Shown: positions 1-8,788 of the stretch, piece after piece
Layout: every line of letters starts with the position of its first letter
How positions within the stretch are numbered: position 1 is the stretch's first letter
NCBI GenBank assembly: GCA_027006175.1
Contig: JALTKS010000025.1
Location: 1 to 64,000, forward strand
Direction: 5' to 3'
Source of the DNA: Gammaproteobacteria bacterium
GTDB taxonomy: Bacteria; Pseudomonadota; Gammaproteobacteria; AKS1
DNA: 64,000 nucleotides
The notes under the pieces: model-generated
Seen by the model: the letters and a program-made list of their open reading frames with translations, nothing else
Database searches by the model: none
What the model was told of the DNA's origin: nothing
Made by a program: the position numbers and the translations under genes

Positions 1-129
1 TTATCAGTACCACAAATGCCTGTTGGCACACCGGGTATGGAACATCCAAAACGTAAAGACCCTTACAAGGTTATTAGCTTTGATAAGCAAGGTAAGGGAA
101 GTGTGTTTTCTGAGTATAAAAATTACTGA
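1..129 (+). CDS. DUF411-family metal-binding protein, C-terminal end
   Basis: Frame 1 is open from the window edge to a TGA at 127-129 and gives the last 42 residues of a protein. The stretch VPQMPVGTPGMEHP followed by DPYKVISF is the typical C-terminal signature of DUF411 proteins, small periplasmic proteins often found beside copper-resistance genes. The N-terminus and any signal peptide lie outside the window, so length and export cannot be judged. Only 52 bp separate it from the first CRISPR repeat, and no terminator-like hairpin is visible there. Confidence 0.75.
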   Translation, partial: LSVPQMPVGTPGMEHPKRKDPYKVISFDKQGKGSVFSEYKNY

Positions 130-181
130 TTAGTCAGTCTAAGGCTACATTACTTCATTTAAAGCATCCCGCTCACTAGAT

Positions 182-2850
182 GTTGTGACTTGCAGATAGA
201 CCTTAGTCGGTTACACTAGCATCGAATCAATAAACGCAATCCTTTTGTTGTGATTTGCAGATAGACCTTAGTCGGTTACACTATGGTTTTGTTTTCATCT
301 TTCATCAGCTTGTTGTGATTTGCAGATAGACCTTAGTCGGTTACACTTTGCTCAGAATTACAACGCCCGCCTGTTGGGTTGTGATTTGCAGATAGACCTT
401 AGTCGGTTACACTAATGCAGGCGTTTCCTGACGACGAGCATCGGTTGTGATTTGCAGATAGACCTTAGTCGGTTACACTTCTGTGCCTCGATATCCGCGA
501 ACGTTGACGGTTGTGATTTGCAGATAGACCTTAGTCGGTTACACTAGATCCTATATATATCCTAATCCCTGATGCGTTGTGATTTGCAGATAGACCTTAG
601 TCGGTTACACTAGACTCCATGCTCATACCGCCATCAATCGAGTTGTGATTTGCAGATAGACCTTAGTCGGTTACACTATTGAGGGTAATGGTATTAACGT
701 CACCTGTGTTGTGATTTGCAGATAGACCTTAGTCGGTTACACTGCTGAACTTTATTTGAACACTAATACTGGTGTTGTGATTTGCAGATAGACCTTAGTC
801 GGTTACACTACAATAAAATAACGCATCATTCCTCCAACAAGTTGTGATTTGCAGATAGACCTTAGTCGGTTACACTTTAAACAAAGTTAAATATTTATTT
901 GCATTGTTGTGATTTGCAGATAGACCTTAGTCGGTTACACTGCAATCGCCGCCCGTATTCCCGCTGCGCGTGTTGTGATTTGCAGATAGACCTTAGTCGG
1001 TTACACTCTGCAAAGGAATCTAATTGTATTGGCTGAAGTTGTGATTTGCAGATAGACCTTAGTCGGTTACACTCGATACGTTGATCCATTTGTTGCTCTT
1101 TCAGTTGTGATTTGCAGATAGACCTTAGTCGGTTACACTCTTATTTCAGGGTCGGCTGTGCCAGAGCGGTTGTGATTTGCAGATAGACCTTAGTCGGTTA
1201 CACTGCGCTCACCAATAAGGTCTTCTGAACACCTGTTGTGATTTGCAGATAGACCTTAGTCGGTTACACTGGGGTCAACAATGAAATCGGCAGTTTTCAA
1301 GTTGTGATTTGCAGATAGACCTTAGTCGGTTACACTAAAACCTGATTTAATTCTTATGTCTTCGTTAGTTGTGATTTGCAGATAGACCTTAGTCGGTTAC
1401 ACTACAGTTGCTGAGACTCTGGAACAGACTGAAGTTGTGATTTGCAGATAGACCTTAGTCGGTTACACTATTACGTGTAGTTCGTCTATTAGTTGTAAGT
1501 TGTGATTTGCAGATAGACCTTAGTCGGTTACACTCGTTTATATCGTTCATGTCGTCAGTGTAAAGTTGTGATTTGCAGATAGACCTTAGTCGGTTACACT
1601 AAGCAATACCTTTCTGCCAAATGCTTATTGTTGTGATTTGCAGATAGACCTTAGTCGGTTACACTGCATAACCTGTTTATGATCCCGGTAGTGAAGTTGT
1701 GATTTGCAGATAGACCTTAGTCGGTTACACTGTGCGCTTAAAATGGCTCACAGCCCAGAGTGTTGTGATTTGCAGATAGACCTTAGTCGGTTACACTCTT
1801 AAGCTTTGGAAACAAAGCGATGACATGTTGTGATTTGCAGATAGACCTTAGTCGGTTACACTTACAACCAATACAGCGTCCACATGGTAGTTGTTGTGAT
1901 TTGCAGATAGACCTTAGTCGGTTACACTATCAAGTTTGATTCGTGTTGTTATTGAATAGTTGTGATTTGCAGATAGACCTTAGTCGGTTACACTTCATCA
2001 GTATCAATAACAGGTGAATTGATTGTTGTGATTTGCAGATAGACCTTAGTCGGTTACACTGATTTTTTCTCATTAGCTGAGTCCCTGTAGTTGTGATTTG
2101 CAGATAGACCTTAGTCGGTTACACTCAAACTCAAACAGGCATTATATACCTTACGGTTGTGATTTGCAGATAGACCTTAGTCGGTTACACTTGTACGGCA
2201 CAAGCGAACGCAAATGGGGGGTTGTGATTTGCAGATAGACCTTAGTCGGTTACACTAACAACATCGAACGGCGTGTTGTCTTTAAGGTTGTGATTTGCAG
2301 ATAGACCTTAGTCGGTTACACTTCCACGTCCTGGTCTTTTAACGCCTGCTGGGTTGTGATTTGCAGATAGACCTTAGTCGGTTACACTGAGCCGCCGAAT
2401 GTTATACCGGCAGTGAAAGTTGTGATTTGCAGATAGACCTTAGTCGGTTACACTCATAAAGCACGCAACAATCCCCCCGCAGGCGTTGTGATTTGCAGAT
2501 AGACCTTAGTCGGTTACACTTTGGTAAAAACCAGAGTGAACGTCGCCGTAGTTGTGATTTGCAGATAGACCTTAGTCGGTTACACTACTATTAACGTATA
2601 GGACTTATCCGCGTAGGTTGTGATTTGCAGATAGACCTTAGTCGGTTACACTTGGGCTTCTGATTTTGCTGATGCGTTCATGGTTGTGATTTGCAGATAG
2701 ACCTTAGTCGGTTACACTAATTTCAGCTTTTGATGAAGCGTTAAGCAGGTTGTGATTTGCAGATAGACCTTAGTCGGTTACACTGCCTCATAGAACGCGG
2801 GCTGTTTGCGGAAGGTTGTGATTTGCAGATAGACCTTAGTCGGTTACACT
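182..2850 (+). CRISPR. Type II-C CRISPR array, 41 repeats and 40 spacers
   Basis: A 36-bp repeat starting GTTGTGATTTGC and ending TCGGTTACACT occurs 41 times (first at 182, last at 2815-2850), separated by 40 spacers of 29-31 bp. By eye all copies are identical except the first (182-217), which has C instead of T at repeat position 8. No spacer appears duplicated. The crRNA sense is inferred to be the plus strand, because the tracrRNA anti-repeat at 7269-7290 is complementary to the plus-strand repeat and its tail and terminator also run on plus. The repeat contains a possible promoter (TTGCAG, 16 bp, TACACT) directed into the next spacer, as known for Neisseria and Campylobacter II-C arrays. 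Flanks are short: 52 bp to the DUF411 gene and 30 bp to the hairpin at the end of cas2. Spacer targets cannot be identified without a search. Confidence 0.98.
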
Positions 2851-2880
2851 ATCTGTAGAATAAGAAATTGATTTAAAAGT

Positions 2881-2910
2881 AGTTTTTCTAACATGGAAGT
2901 TAGAAAAACT
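2881..2910. terminator. Hairpin between array and cas2, probable bidirectional terminator
   Basis: Perfect 12-bp inverted repeat, AGTTTTTCTAAC / GTTAGAAAAACT, with a 6-nt loop. The cas2 stop codon (2900-2902) lies in its right arm. It would end the minus-strand cas operon, and also plus-strand array transcription coming from the other side. The stem is A/T rich and neither exit has a long clean U-tract, so strength is uncertain. Confidence 0.6.
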
Positions 2911-3229
2911 GTAATTGCTGAGGTGGTAGCTCAGTCTTAATACGCTTACTGCCATAAAAGACCTCGATATTGCTAAATTGTTTGTCTGTAATTTTTATTA
3001 TACGTACTTCTCCATCTGGTGGAAGGTTTGATTTTATACGCTTTACATGAACATGAGCATTCTCGTCACTTGCACTGTGCCTTATATAGATTGAATATTG
3101 CATCATATTAAAGCCATCATTCAATAAATGCTTGCGAAAAATAGAGTACTGTTTTCTAGCTTTGGGTGTGTCAGTTGGTAAATCAAACATAACGATGACC
3201 CACATTGTGTTCAGTCCACCAAAATTCAT
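2900..3229 (-). CDS. cas2: CRISPR-associated endoribonuclease-fold protein Cas2
   Basis: 109 aa, the usual Cas2 size. The N-terminal strand WVIVMFDLP carries the conserved Asp of the ferredoxin-like Cas2 fold, followed by a helix (RKQYSIFRKHLL) and the strand MMQYSIYIR. Cas2 dimers bridge Cas1 dimers in the spacer-integration complex. The start at 3229 overlaps the cas1 stop in an ATGA; an internal Met (MWVIV) eight residues later is an alternative, but the overlap favours the upstream one. It is last in the cas9-cas1-cas2 operon, with no csn2 or cas4, which defines subtype II-C. Confidence 0.95.
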   Translation of the reverse strand: MNFGGLNTMWVIVMFDLPTDTPKARKQYSIFRKHLLNDGFNMMQYSIYIRHSASDENAHVHVKRIKSNLPPDGEVRIIKITDKQFSNIEVFYGSKRIKTELPPQQLQFF

Positions 3230-4137
3230 TGCAGCGAAAGCTGTCGTGACCAGTTGGGATATATAAGTTTAAAGTTATTATTTTTAAAACTTTTTTTAAA
3301 ATCTGAGACTAAATAGTGGCATGCAACCATAAGTGGCATGGTTTTATTATTAAATTCGACCATTTCAGAAGGTAGTTTAAGAAAAAGAGATTTATTTTGC
3401 TTGTTTACTTCGAAATTTGAGTTGGGATTATTTGTTGATAAATTGAACACAAGCCAGTCAATCCATGGACGAAATGGTTCCATTAAATCATCGACTAAGC
3501 AGAGACCATTATATTGATTTTGATGAAAAACACCGAGAGCAGGATGTAAACCGCTACCTACTACGGCTCGGGCGGTCATAGCTCTGACAATAGAATAACC
3601 ATAATTAAGGAGACTGTTAATACCGGTTTCATTAATATTGCGGCGAAATTTATCGCCAAAAAGTAAATGCCAGTATTTTTTAGCTGCTTGTGCTTCAATA
3701 TTTTCTGGATCACCAGATTTAATCTTTTTTGCAAGGCGATTAAGTTGCGTTGTATTTTTCCTGGCTTTTTGTAATGTTAAGGATTGTTGTATTATTTTGT
3801 TATGGACTATTTGTTTCCATAGCTGTTTTTTACAAGGTTTTGACATTTCTATTTGACTGCGTAAGACTTTATTATGCAATGCATTACCATCACTAATGGG
3901 TAGTAAAAGTGAATAGGGGAGATGTCGTTCATCACAAAATACAATGGCTGTATTATTCTTTTGGCAAGCGATAATCGATGCCTGTGTTAGAGTTATTTGT
4001 GAGTTTTCTAGTATGATAATACCAATGTCTTCAATTGGAATTTTACCAACTGTAACTTTGTCTTTATCTATAAATAATTGCTTATTTTTTAAATGAAGAT
4101 AAGCGGGCTCACTAATATCAATTATTCGCTTAATCAT
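3226..4137 (-). CDS. cas1: CRISPR integrase Cas1 (type II-C)
   Basis: 303 aa, matching type II Cas1 enzymes. Cas1 integrates new spacers at the array end together with Cas2 (and, in type II, Cas9). The metal-binding residues are visible: Glu148 in NIEAQAAKKYW, His205 in GVFHQNQYN and Glu220 in VDDLMEPFRP. Positions and spacing match catalytically active type II Cas1, so adaptation should be functional. Both ends overlap neighbours by four bases (ATGA with cas9 upstream and cas2 downstream), pointing to translational coupling. Confidence 0.97.
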   Translation of the reverse strand: MIKRIIDISEPAYLHLKNKQLFIDKDKVTVGKIPIEDIGIIILENSQITLTQASIIACQKNNTAIVFCDERHLPYSLLLPISDGNALHNKVLRSQIEMSKPCKKQLWKQIVHNKIIQQSLTLQKARKNTTQLNRLAKKIKSGDPENIEAQAAKKYWHLLFGDKFRRNINETGINSLLNYGYSIVRAMTARAVVGSGLHPALGVFHQNQYNGLCLVDDLMEPFRPWIDWLVFNLSTNNPNSNFEVNKQNKSLFLKLPSEMVEFNNKTMPLMVACHYLVSDFKKSFKNNNFKLIYPNWSRQLSLQ

Positions 4138-7100
4138 GAAATAATCTCACCCAAAGAATTAACGTTTAAAAGCGTTAAATTCTTATTCATTAATGATGGA
4201 ATAGTTAGTTCTCTATCGGGAAAGGTTTCATGGTCATTGTTCAACACAGATGCAGTATGAAGCCTTAACTTAATGCGTTTGTTAGGGCTATCGAGCATTT
4301 GCACACGATAATATTGAAGTTGTCCATTTTTAGTAATACTAACAGTGTCGTTAATATGCAAAGCCATGATAAATTTATACTCTGAACCATGATCTGTATT
4401 TATAATTGCCTGCTTTGTACAGTTAATTCCTTTGGCTCGGTGGCTTGCTTCCATAGCTGTAATGAAAACACCAGAATATTTCTCGCTGGGAATATGTTTT
4501 ATAATTTCAACGTGATGCATATTACCATATGGCATCCATTTAAAAACATTTCCTTGCTTGTTTCTTGCTCCGAATTTTGATTTTTCCAATTTTTTCAGGG
4601 TAGTCGCAGATTGTAATATACGCACTCTCTTAATTGGTGTTTCCCCATCTTTATGATAAACAGTAACATCAGGTGCAAATGCTTCTTTAGGATTATTGTT
4701 GTAGTTAGCAAGGTGATTAATAACAATAGTTTTAACTTCGGGATCGATTATTTTTTTTGTTTGAGTTAGCTTGAAGTCGGTATTTAAATTTGCTCTATAG
4801 ACAGTTCCTTTCCCTTTTATAAAACCTGCTCCTGTTTCTTCATGTAGGGCACCTGATATTTTTTTATGTGGTGTGTGAGAAACGATCATATTGTTCAAAA
4901 AAATATTTAGATCGTGTCGAAAATCATTCCAAGGGGTATCAATATGTAGATCTCTCAAGTTAAGTTCTGGCTGTCGTTTTTCAATGTCTTTGGCAAGACC
5001 TACCAGATTCTTATAAAAAGTTCTGTCGACACATGCGATAACTACGGCATCTATTGCATGATGTCTATGATCGGTACGTTCTTTTTTATTAGTATCACCA
5101 ATCAGGCTATTTAGATCCCATTGGTGTCTTAGCCATGAAGTTGTAATTCCCTTGCTTACAGAAACATCAGCACCAAGTTGTTTAACATAGTCTAAGGTGA
5201 GTTTACTTATGTAACGTGTGTCGTTGAGCTGACTATTTATAAAATCACGATCTTGTAAATCATCGGATGTTGTAAAAAAACGATTCTTTTTAGCTTTTAA
5301 GTTTTTATATATTTTACCAGTTGATTGACTGATTTGATTCCATTTGTTTTCATCACTACCAAATGCGTCAATTGGTGTTCTTTGACCTTTGTATTGATTT
5401 TCGTTTGAAAAGCAAATGACCTTATTCATGTAGGAATCATCAAGCGATTGGCTATATGGAATAATGTGGTCAATTTCTATTTCTGGACTGAATAGCGTAG
5501 CAAGGTTTATTGTCTTGCCGCTATAGGCGCAGCGATTATCTTGTTCTTTCCATAGTCGATACTTGAGTTTATCTGTTCTACTCGGATATTTTGAAAGATT
5601 AAGGTGCGGGCTTTTTTTTGCTTCAATTTGAAATTTTTCAATCGCTTCTTCATTTGATTTGGTGTTTGCCAACTGTTGTTTTGTGAACGCCTTATATCGT
5701 TTGGTATTCATTTCGAGGTCGCGTGCCATTTCAATGCGAATATAATCCGGTTTACCATATTTTTTGATAAAAGAATTTATAAGCCGACGTACTTCGTGTA
5801 ATGCTTTATTCACGATAGGGTTAGCCGTTTCTGGTGGTCTACCAAGCCGATCAGTAGTTTTTATTTGCTCCTGTTCATAACCATAACCAGCGGATTTCCG
5901 TGCTTCAGAGTAAATTTGACCCTTTTCCAGGAAGGGTAGTAATTTATTAATTGCTTTAACCGAAAGGTTTGAGTGACCAGGTTCAAATTCAAGCATACAT
6001 ATTTGAACAGCGGTATCTACATTGATGTCCCAATAATTAATAAGTCGTTTCTTAAGGACTGACTTTTTATTTATAGTTAGTATGTCTTCAACTAGATTAG
6101 ATTGTTGTTCTTTTGTTAAATTATCCCAGTCAGGAAAAACCGACCTTATTTCACAGGCAGTCAGGTTGCCCTTAAGTTTTTTGTTATCTGTATCAAGGTT
6201 GAATTCTACTCCCCTATCAAGACCTAAGGTTTTTCTTATATCCGTTTTAAAAGTTGGTCGCGCCTTATGTTCAAATAGTTCGATAAGTTTAGCCTTATCG
6301 TTAGCGGTTATTTCTTTCCATGTTTCTGAATAGTAATCAAAATATTTAAGATTGTTTATGTCTTGTAGGTAACGAAATTGTTGGCAATCTAGTCTCGCTA
6401 TATTTGCGCGGTTACGTGATTTTTCTAGCGAACATTTTCCTATTCGGTCGCTTCGTAATTTTAATGGTCTTTGGTAGAAGATTATTTGTTCGATTTGTTC
6501 TTTAATTTCGTCGGTAAGTATTTTATGGAATAGCCGTTGTTTCTCCCATATGAGTTCAAGCTCATCACGATACATTTGCCTATCGGTTCTTAAGTGCCCA
6601 CCGTTACGTATGCGATTTCTTTTGCAGTCATGCATATTCAGTGAAGCAAGGTACTCCCCTAATGTTCTAAAACCATTTTTATTGATTGAGTTTCGTAACT
6701 CATTAATATCGTTTTTAAAAGCAGTTTCTTCTTTTGCGCGTTCAGATTTTGTATCTTCAATTTCCTCTAATGATGACAATATATCGATAACATCAGGATC
6801 ATCAATCATGTCACCTAATATGGTTTTACGGTTGCTAAGAAAACCACGGCGCTGTACCAGATGAAGTAATATTCTTCCTAATTCAAAAAGCGTTACCTTT
6901 GAATCAAGAGCTTTAGCTCGAAGTTTATATGGATTCCCAATTTCATTAAGTATAATTTCTGGCTGTAGATGACCTTGGAGTTCAGTGGGAAGTAAGCCTA
7001 ATTTTACCAGATAATTTAACATTCGTTGTTTACGGCGAGCACGCCGTTGAATAACGCGTCGAGTCAGTCGAGCATCACGTCGTTTTATATTCTTTGGTGT

Positions 7101-7241
7101 GGGTGTTTTTTCTTCAACAGCTTTGGGGAAAATGCGACTCCCTAAAGCCACAATTTTTGATGGCTTGTTATTGGTCGCTTCTAGCAACGCCCAACCAATG
7201 GAGTTAGTGCCCAGATCCAAACCCAAGATAGTCTTGCTCAT
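4134..7241 (-). CDS. cas9: RNA-guided DNA endonuclease Cas9, compact type II-C
   Basis: 1035 aa, in the compact II-C class (Neisseria type about 1080 aa). Domains in order: RuvC-I with Asp9 in GLDLGTNSIGWAL; arginine-rich bridge helix at about 52-75; alpha-helical recognition lobe to about 490; RuvC-II with Glu504 in IRIEMARDLE; HNH with Asp591-His592 in EIDHIIPYSQSL and Asn615 in ENQYKGQ; RuvC-III with His728 and Asp731 in HHAIDAVV; then the C-terminal wedge and PAM-interacting region from about 790. All catalytic residues are present, so it should be an active nuclease. The start at 7241 has an AAGGAT ribosome-binding site at 7249-7254. Its upstream region is shared with the divergent tracrRNA. 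The PAM cannot be deduced from sequence alone. Confidence 0.98.
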   Translation of the reverse strand: MSKTILGLDLGTNSIGWALLEATNNKPSKIVALGSRIFPKAVEEKTPTPKNIKRRDARLTRRVIQRRARRKQRMLNYLVKLGLLPTELQGHLQPEIILNEIGNPYKLRAKALDSKVTLFELGRILLHLVQRRGFLSNRKTILGDMIDDPDVIDILSSLEEIEDTKSERAKEETAFKNDINELRNSINKNGFRTLGEYLASLNMHDCKRNRIRNGGHLRTDRQMYRDELELIWEKQRLFHKILTDEIKEQIEQIIFYQRPLKLRSDRIGKCSLEKSRNRANIARLDCQQFRYLQDINNLKYFDYYSETWKEITANDKAKLIELFEHKARPTFKTDIRKTLGLDRGVEFNLDTDNKKLKGNLTACEIRSVFPDWDNLTKEQQSNLVEDILTINKKSVLKKRLINYWDINVDTAVQICMLEFEPGHSNLSVKAINKLLPFLEKGQIYSEARKSAGYGYEQEQIKTTDRLGRPPETANPIVNKALHEVRRLINSFIKKYGKPDYIRIEMARDLEMNTKRYKAFTKQQLANTKSNEEAIEKFQIEAKKSPHLNLSKYPSRTDKLKYRLWKEQDNRCAYSGKTINLATLFSPEIEIDHIIPYSQSLDDSYMNKVICFSNENQYKGQRTPIDAFGSDENKWNQISQSTGKIYKNLKAKKNRFFTTSDDLQDRDFINSQLNDTRYISKLTLDYVKQLGADVSVSKGITTSWLRHQWDLNSLIGDTNKKERTDHRHHAIDAVVIACVDRTFYKNLVGLAKDIEKRQPELNLRDLHIDTPWNDFRHDLNIFLNNMIVSHTPHKKISGALHEETGAGFIKGKGTVYRANLNTDFKLTQTKKIIDPEVKTIVINHLANYNNNPKEAFAPDVTVYHKDGETPIKRVRILQSATTLKKLEKSKFGARNKQGNVFKWMPYGNMHHVEIIKHIPSEKYSGVFITAMEASHRAKGINCTKQAIINTDHGSEYKFIMALHINDTVSITKNGQLQYYRVQMLDSPNKRIKLRLHTASVLNNDHETFPDRELTIPSLMNKNLTLLNVNSLGEIIS

Positions 7242-7261
7242 TTTTATTATCCTTGTATACT
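7234..7261 (+). promoter_or_regulatory. Putative tracrRNA promoter overlapping the cas9 start
   Basis: TTGCTC (7234-7239), a 16-bp spacer and TATACT (7256-7261, 5 of 6 matches to TATAAT) on the plus strand. The predicted start, about 7268-7269, coincides with the first base of the anti-repeat. The -35 lies over the cas9 start codon and the spacer covers the cas9 ribosome-binding site on the other strand, so tracrRNA initiation and cas9 translation signals occupy the same 30 bp. Confidence 0.5.
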
Positions 7262-7267
7262 TGAAAT

Positions 7268-7385
7268 CAGTGTAACCGACTAAGGTCTATTGATTTGCTT
7301 TTCATACCAATGAAATAGTTATTTCGTAGGCACCGCTCTTAAGCGACCAAAGCCCTCCCTGTGGGGGCTTCTTCATTTTATTTTC
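7268..7385 (+). ncRNA. tracrRNA for the type II-C system
   Basis: Bases 7269-7290 are a perfect 22-nt complement of the last 22 nt of the plus-strand repeat. After an internal bulge, TCATACC at 7302-7308 can pair with repeat bases 1-7 (one mismatch, one G-U), giving the bulged repeat:anti-repeat duplex usual for type II. The tail has small hairpins (GAAAT/ATTTC, 7312-7325; CGCT/AGCG, 7334-7345) and ends with a GC-rich hairpin, AAGCCC/GGGCTT (7350-7370), followed by a T-rich run to 7384, a factor-independent terminator. Length would be about 118 nt. RNase III processing of the duplex is expected from other type II systems. The 3' end is well defined; the 5' end is an estimate. Confidence 0.85.
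7350..7384 (+). terminator. tracrRNA terminator
   Basis: Stem AAGCCC(T)CC / GGGGGCTT with a CTGT loop (7350-7370), followed by a T-rich run (7371-7384). It closes the tracrRNA and helps to fix its plus-strand orientation. It lies 115 bp before the toxin gene. Confidence 0.75.
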
Positions 7386-7498
7386 CCTTTCCTGAATATA
7401 GCCTGAATATTTGTATGTATTTATAGTACAAATTAGCTATTTGGGTTTAATATTTATAATTTCCTTGCAAAATATTCCTTCTAGGTTATATTTCGTAG

Positions 7499-7855
7499 AT
7501 GACATGGATGGTCGAATATACGGATGAGTTTGGTGACTGGTGGGATTCGTTGGCTGAATCTGCACAGGTTGAGGTGGATGCGGTAGTTAGGCTGCTAGAA
7601 GCCAAAGGTGCTCAGTTACCTTTTCCTTATAGTTCTGGTATTAAAGGCTCACGGTTTCGACACATGCGTGAGCTACGTATTCAGTATCAAGGTCAGCCGC
7701 TACGCATACTTTATGCATTTGATCCAAGACGTTGTGCCATACTTTTAATAGGTGGAAACAAGACGGGTCAGCCGCGTTGGTATGATCTTTACATACCGTT
7801 AGCCGATAGACTTTATGAAGAGCATCTTAATAGTCTTGACGAGGAAGGTTTTTGA
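7499..7855 (+). CDS. HigB-like toxin, Gp49/DUF891 RelE-superfamily
   Basis: 118 aa. Residues 3-15 (WMVEYTDEFGDWW), the GSRFRHMRELRIQYQGQPLRILYAFDP core and LLIGGNKTGQPRWY match the phage Gp49-like/DUF891 branch of RelE-type mRNA interferases. It is followed after one base by a gene for an XRE-type helix-turn-helix protein, the toxin-first order of HigBA-like modules. The family cleaves mRNA at the ribosome; that activity here is inferred. It sits immediately beyond the tracrRNA terminator, at the edge of the CRISPR-Cas locus. Confidence 0.85.
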   Translation: MTWMVEYTDEFGDWWDSLAESAQVEVDAVVRLLEAKGAQLPFPYSSGIKGSRFRHMRELRIQYQGQPLRILYAFDPRRCAILLIGGNKTGQPRWYDLYIPLADRLYEEHLNSLDEEGF

Positions 7856-7856
7856 T

Positions 7857-8174
7857 ATGGCAAAAGCATTTACAAAATTAAGACAAAAGATGTCGAAAGT
7901 GGCACAGGAGCATTCTAGTGAGATTGCACAAAAGATACTGGTATCGATGCCACTTCAGGAATTACGTCAGGCACGTGAAATGTCACAAAAGCAGTTAGCA
8001 GAAGCCTTAAGTGTTCGACAGGCAAGTATTTCAAAGTTAGAGCGTCGCACTGATATGTATATACACAGCTTGCGTCATTATATTGAAGCGATGGGAGGGC
8101 ATTTAGATATAATTGCTCGCTTTCCAGATGGTGAAGTTCGCGTTAATCAGTTTGAAAACATTGATAAGAAATAG
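7857..8174 (+). CDS. HigA-like antitoxin, XRE helix-turn-helix
   Basis: The start at 7857 is chosen because GAGGAAGG (7841-7848) is correctly spaced and the toxin stops one base upstream; a longer frame from 7815 would overlap the toxin without a good site. 105 aa. The HTH_XRE domain covers MSQKQLAEALSVRQASISKLERR, and a short C-terminal part (MGGHLDIIARFPDGEV) is typical of antitoxins paired with Gp49-like toxins. It should neutralise the toxin and repress the operon. It ends 10 bp before the convergent thioredoxin-fold gene. Confidence 0.85.
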   Translation: MAKAFTKLRQKMSKVAQEHSSEIAQKILVSMPLQELRQAREMSQKQLAEALSVRQASISKLERRTDMYIHSLRHYIEAMGGHLDIIARFPDGEVRVNQFENIDKK

Positions 8175-8183
8175 TCTGCTTGG

Positions 8184-8690
8184 TTATGAGTTTTCCTCAA
8201 TAAATTCTTCTATTAGTTTTACCGGGATAGCACCCGCATCGGCAATACGTAATTTTCCTTCAGGTGTATAGATAAAAAAGGTTGGTGTACCAATCCATTG
8301 GTTGCCTGTGAGATCATAGTACATGCCCGCCACATCTTCGAGTGAGCCAATTAAATTAGGAAAATTTAATTTATGTTCATCTATAAATGCCTGTGCAGCA
8401 GCTTTGTTTGCCAGACCATCAACCGAGATGCCTAGCATCTGAATATTGCCATCGTTCTGATTTCGTTTTTGAAGGTCAACGTATTGGCTGGCTTCTTTAT
8501 TACATATATGGCAATCAGATGCCCAAAACATCACAACCAGCCACTTTCCATTGCCGGTATAGTCACTGATATTGGCTGATTTTCCATTGAAGTCAGTAAG
8601 GGGATCGGCTGCATTAGCATATGAGAGGCTAAATAACAGTAATAAACCTGCTAACATCTTGATTATTTTATTATTTTTAATGCTGAACAT
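8184..8690 (-). CDS. Exported TlpA/ResA-like thioredoxin-fold protein
   Basis: 168 aa with an N-terminal signal peptide (hydrophobic MLAGLLLLFSLSYANA, cleavage near AnA-AD). The thioredoxin fold is seen in GKWLVVMFWASDCHICNKEA, with active-site motif CHIC, and in the cis-Pro region GTPTFFIYTPEGKL. Proteins of this kind are periplasmic thiol-disulfide reductases, often used in cytochrome c maturation or to keep a partner reduced. No cytochrome biogenesis gene is adjacent, so the partner is unknown. It is convergent with the HigA-like gene and divergent from the GGDEF gene. Confidence 0.85.
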   Translation of the reverse strand: MFSIKNNKIIKMLAGLLLLFSLSYANAADPLTDFNGKSANISDYTGNGKWLVVMFWASDCHICNKEASQYVDLQKRNQNDGNIQMLGISVDGLANKAAAQAFIDEHKLNFPNLIGSLEDVAGMYYDLTGNQWIGTPTFFIYTPEGKLRIADAGAIPVKLIEEFIEENS

Positions 8691-8788
8691 AGCGACCTCA
8701 TCTATTCATACTATAATAATATGGTTAATACCTAAGACAATAGTTTTTTTTCGTGGTTCAATGCACATTCGAATCAGGGGCAGTTTAT

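Noticed and set aside
130-181. A CRISPR leader between the DUF411 gene and the first repeat
   Set aside because: Only 52 bp, not strongly A/T rich, and adjacent to the variant repeat; no convincing leader features.
895-1089. Open reading frame on the minus strand inside the array
   Set aside because: It is the translated CRISPR repeat (a repeated CNRLRSICKSQ) and has no coding features.
2851-7299. Reading the array and tracrRNA as minus-strand transcripts
   Set aside because: A minus-strand anti-repeat at 7290-7269 would run directly into cas9 without a tracrRNA tail or terminator, whereas the plus strand has a lower-stem partner, several hairpins and a terminator.
7815-7856. Longer N-terminus for the HigA-like antitoxin
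   Set aside because: It would overlap the toxin gene in another frame without a ribosome-binding site, whereas 7857 has GAGGAAGG eight bases upstream.
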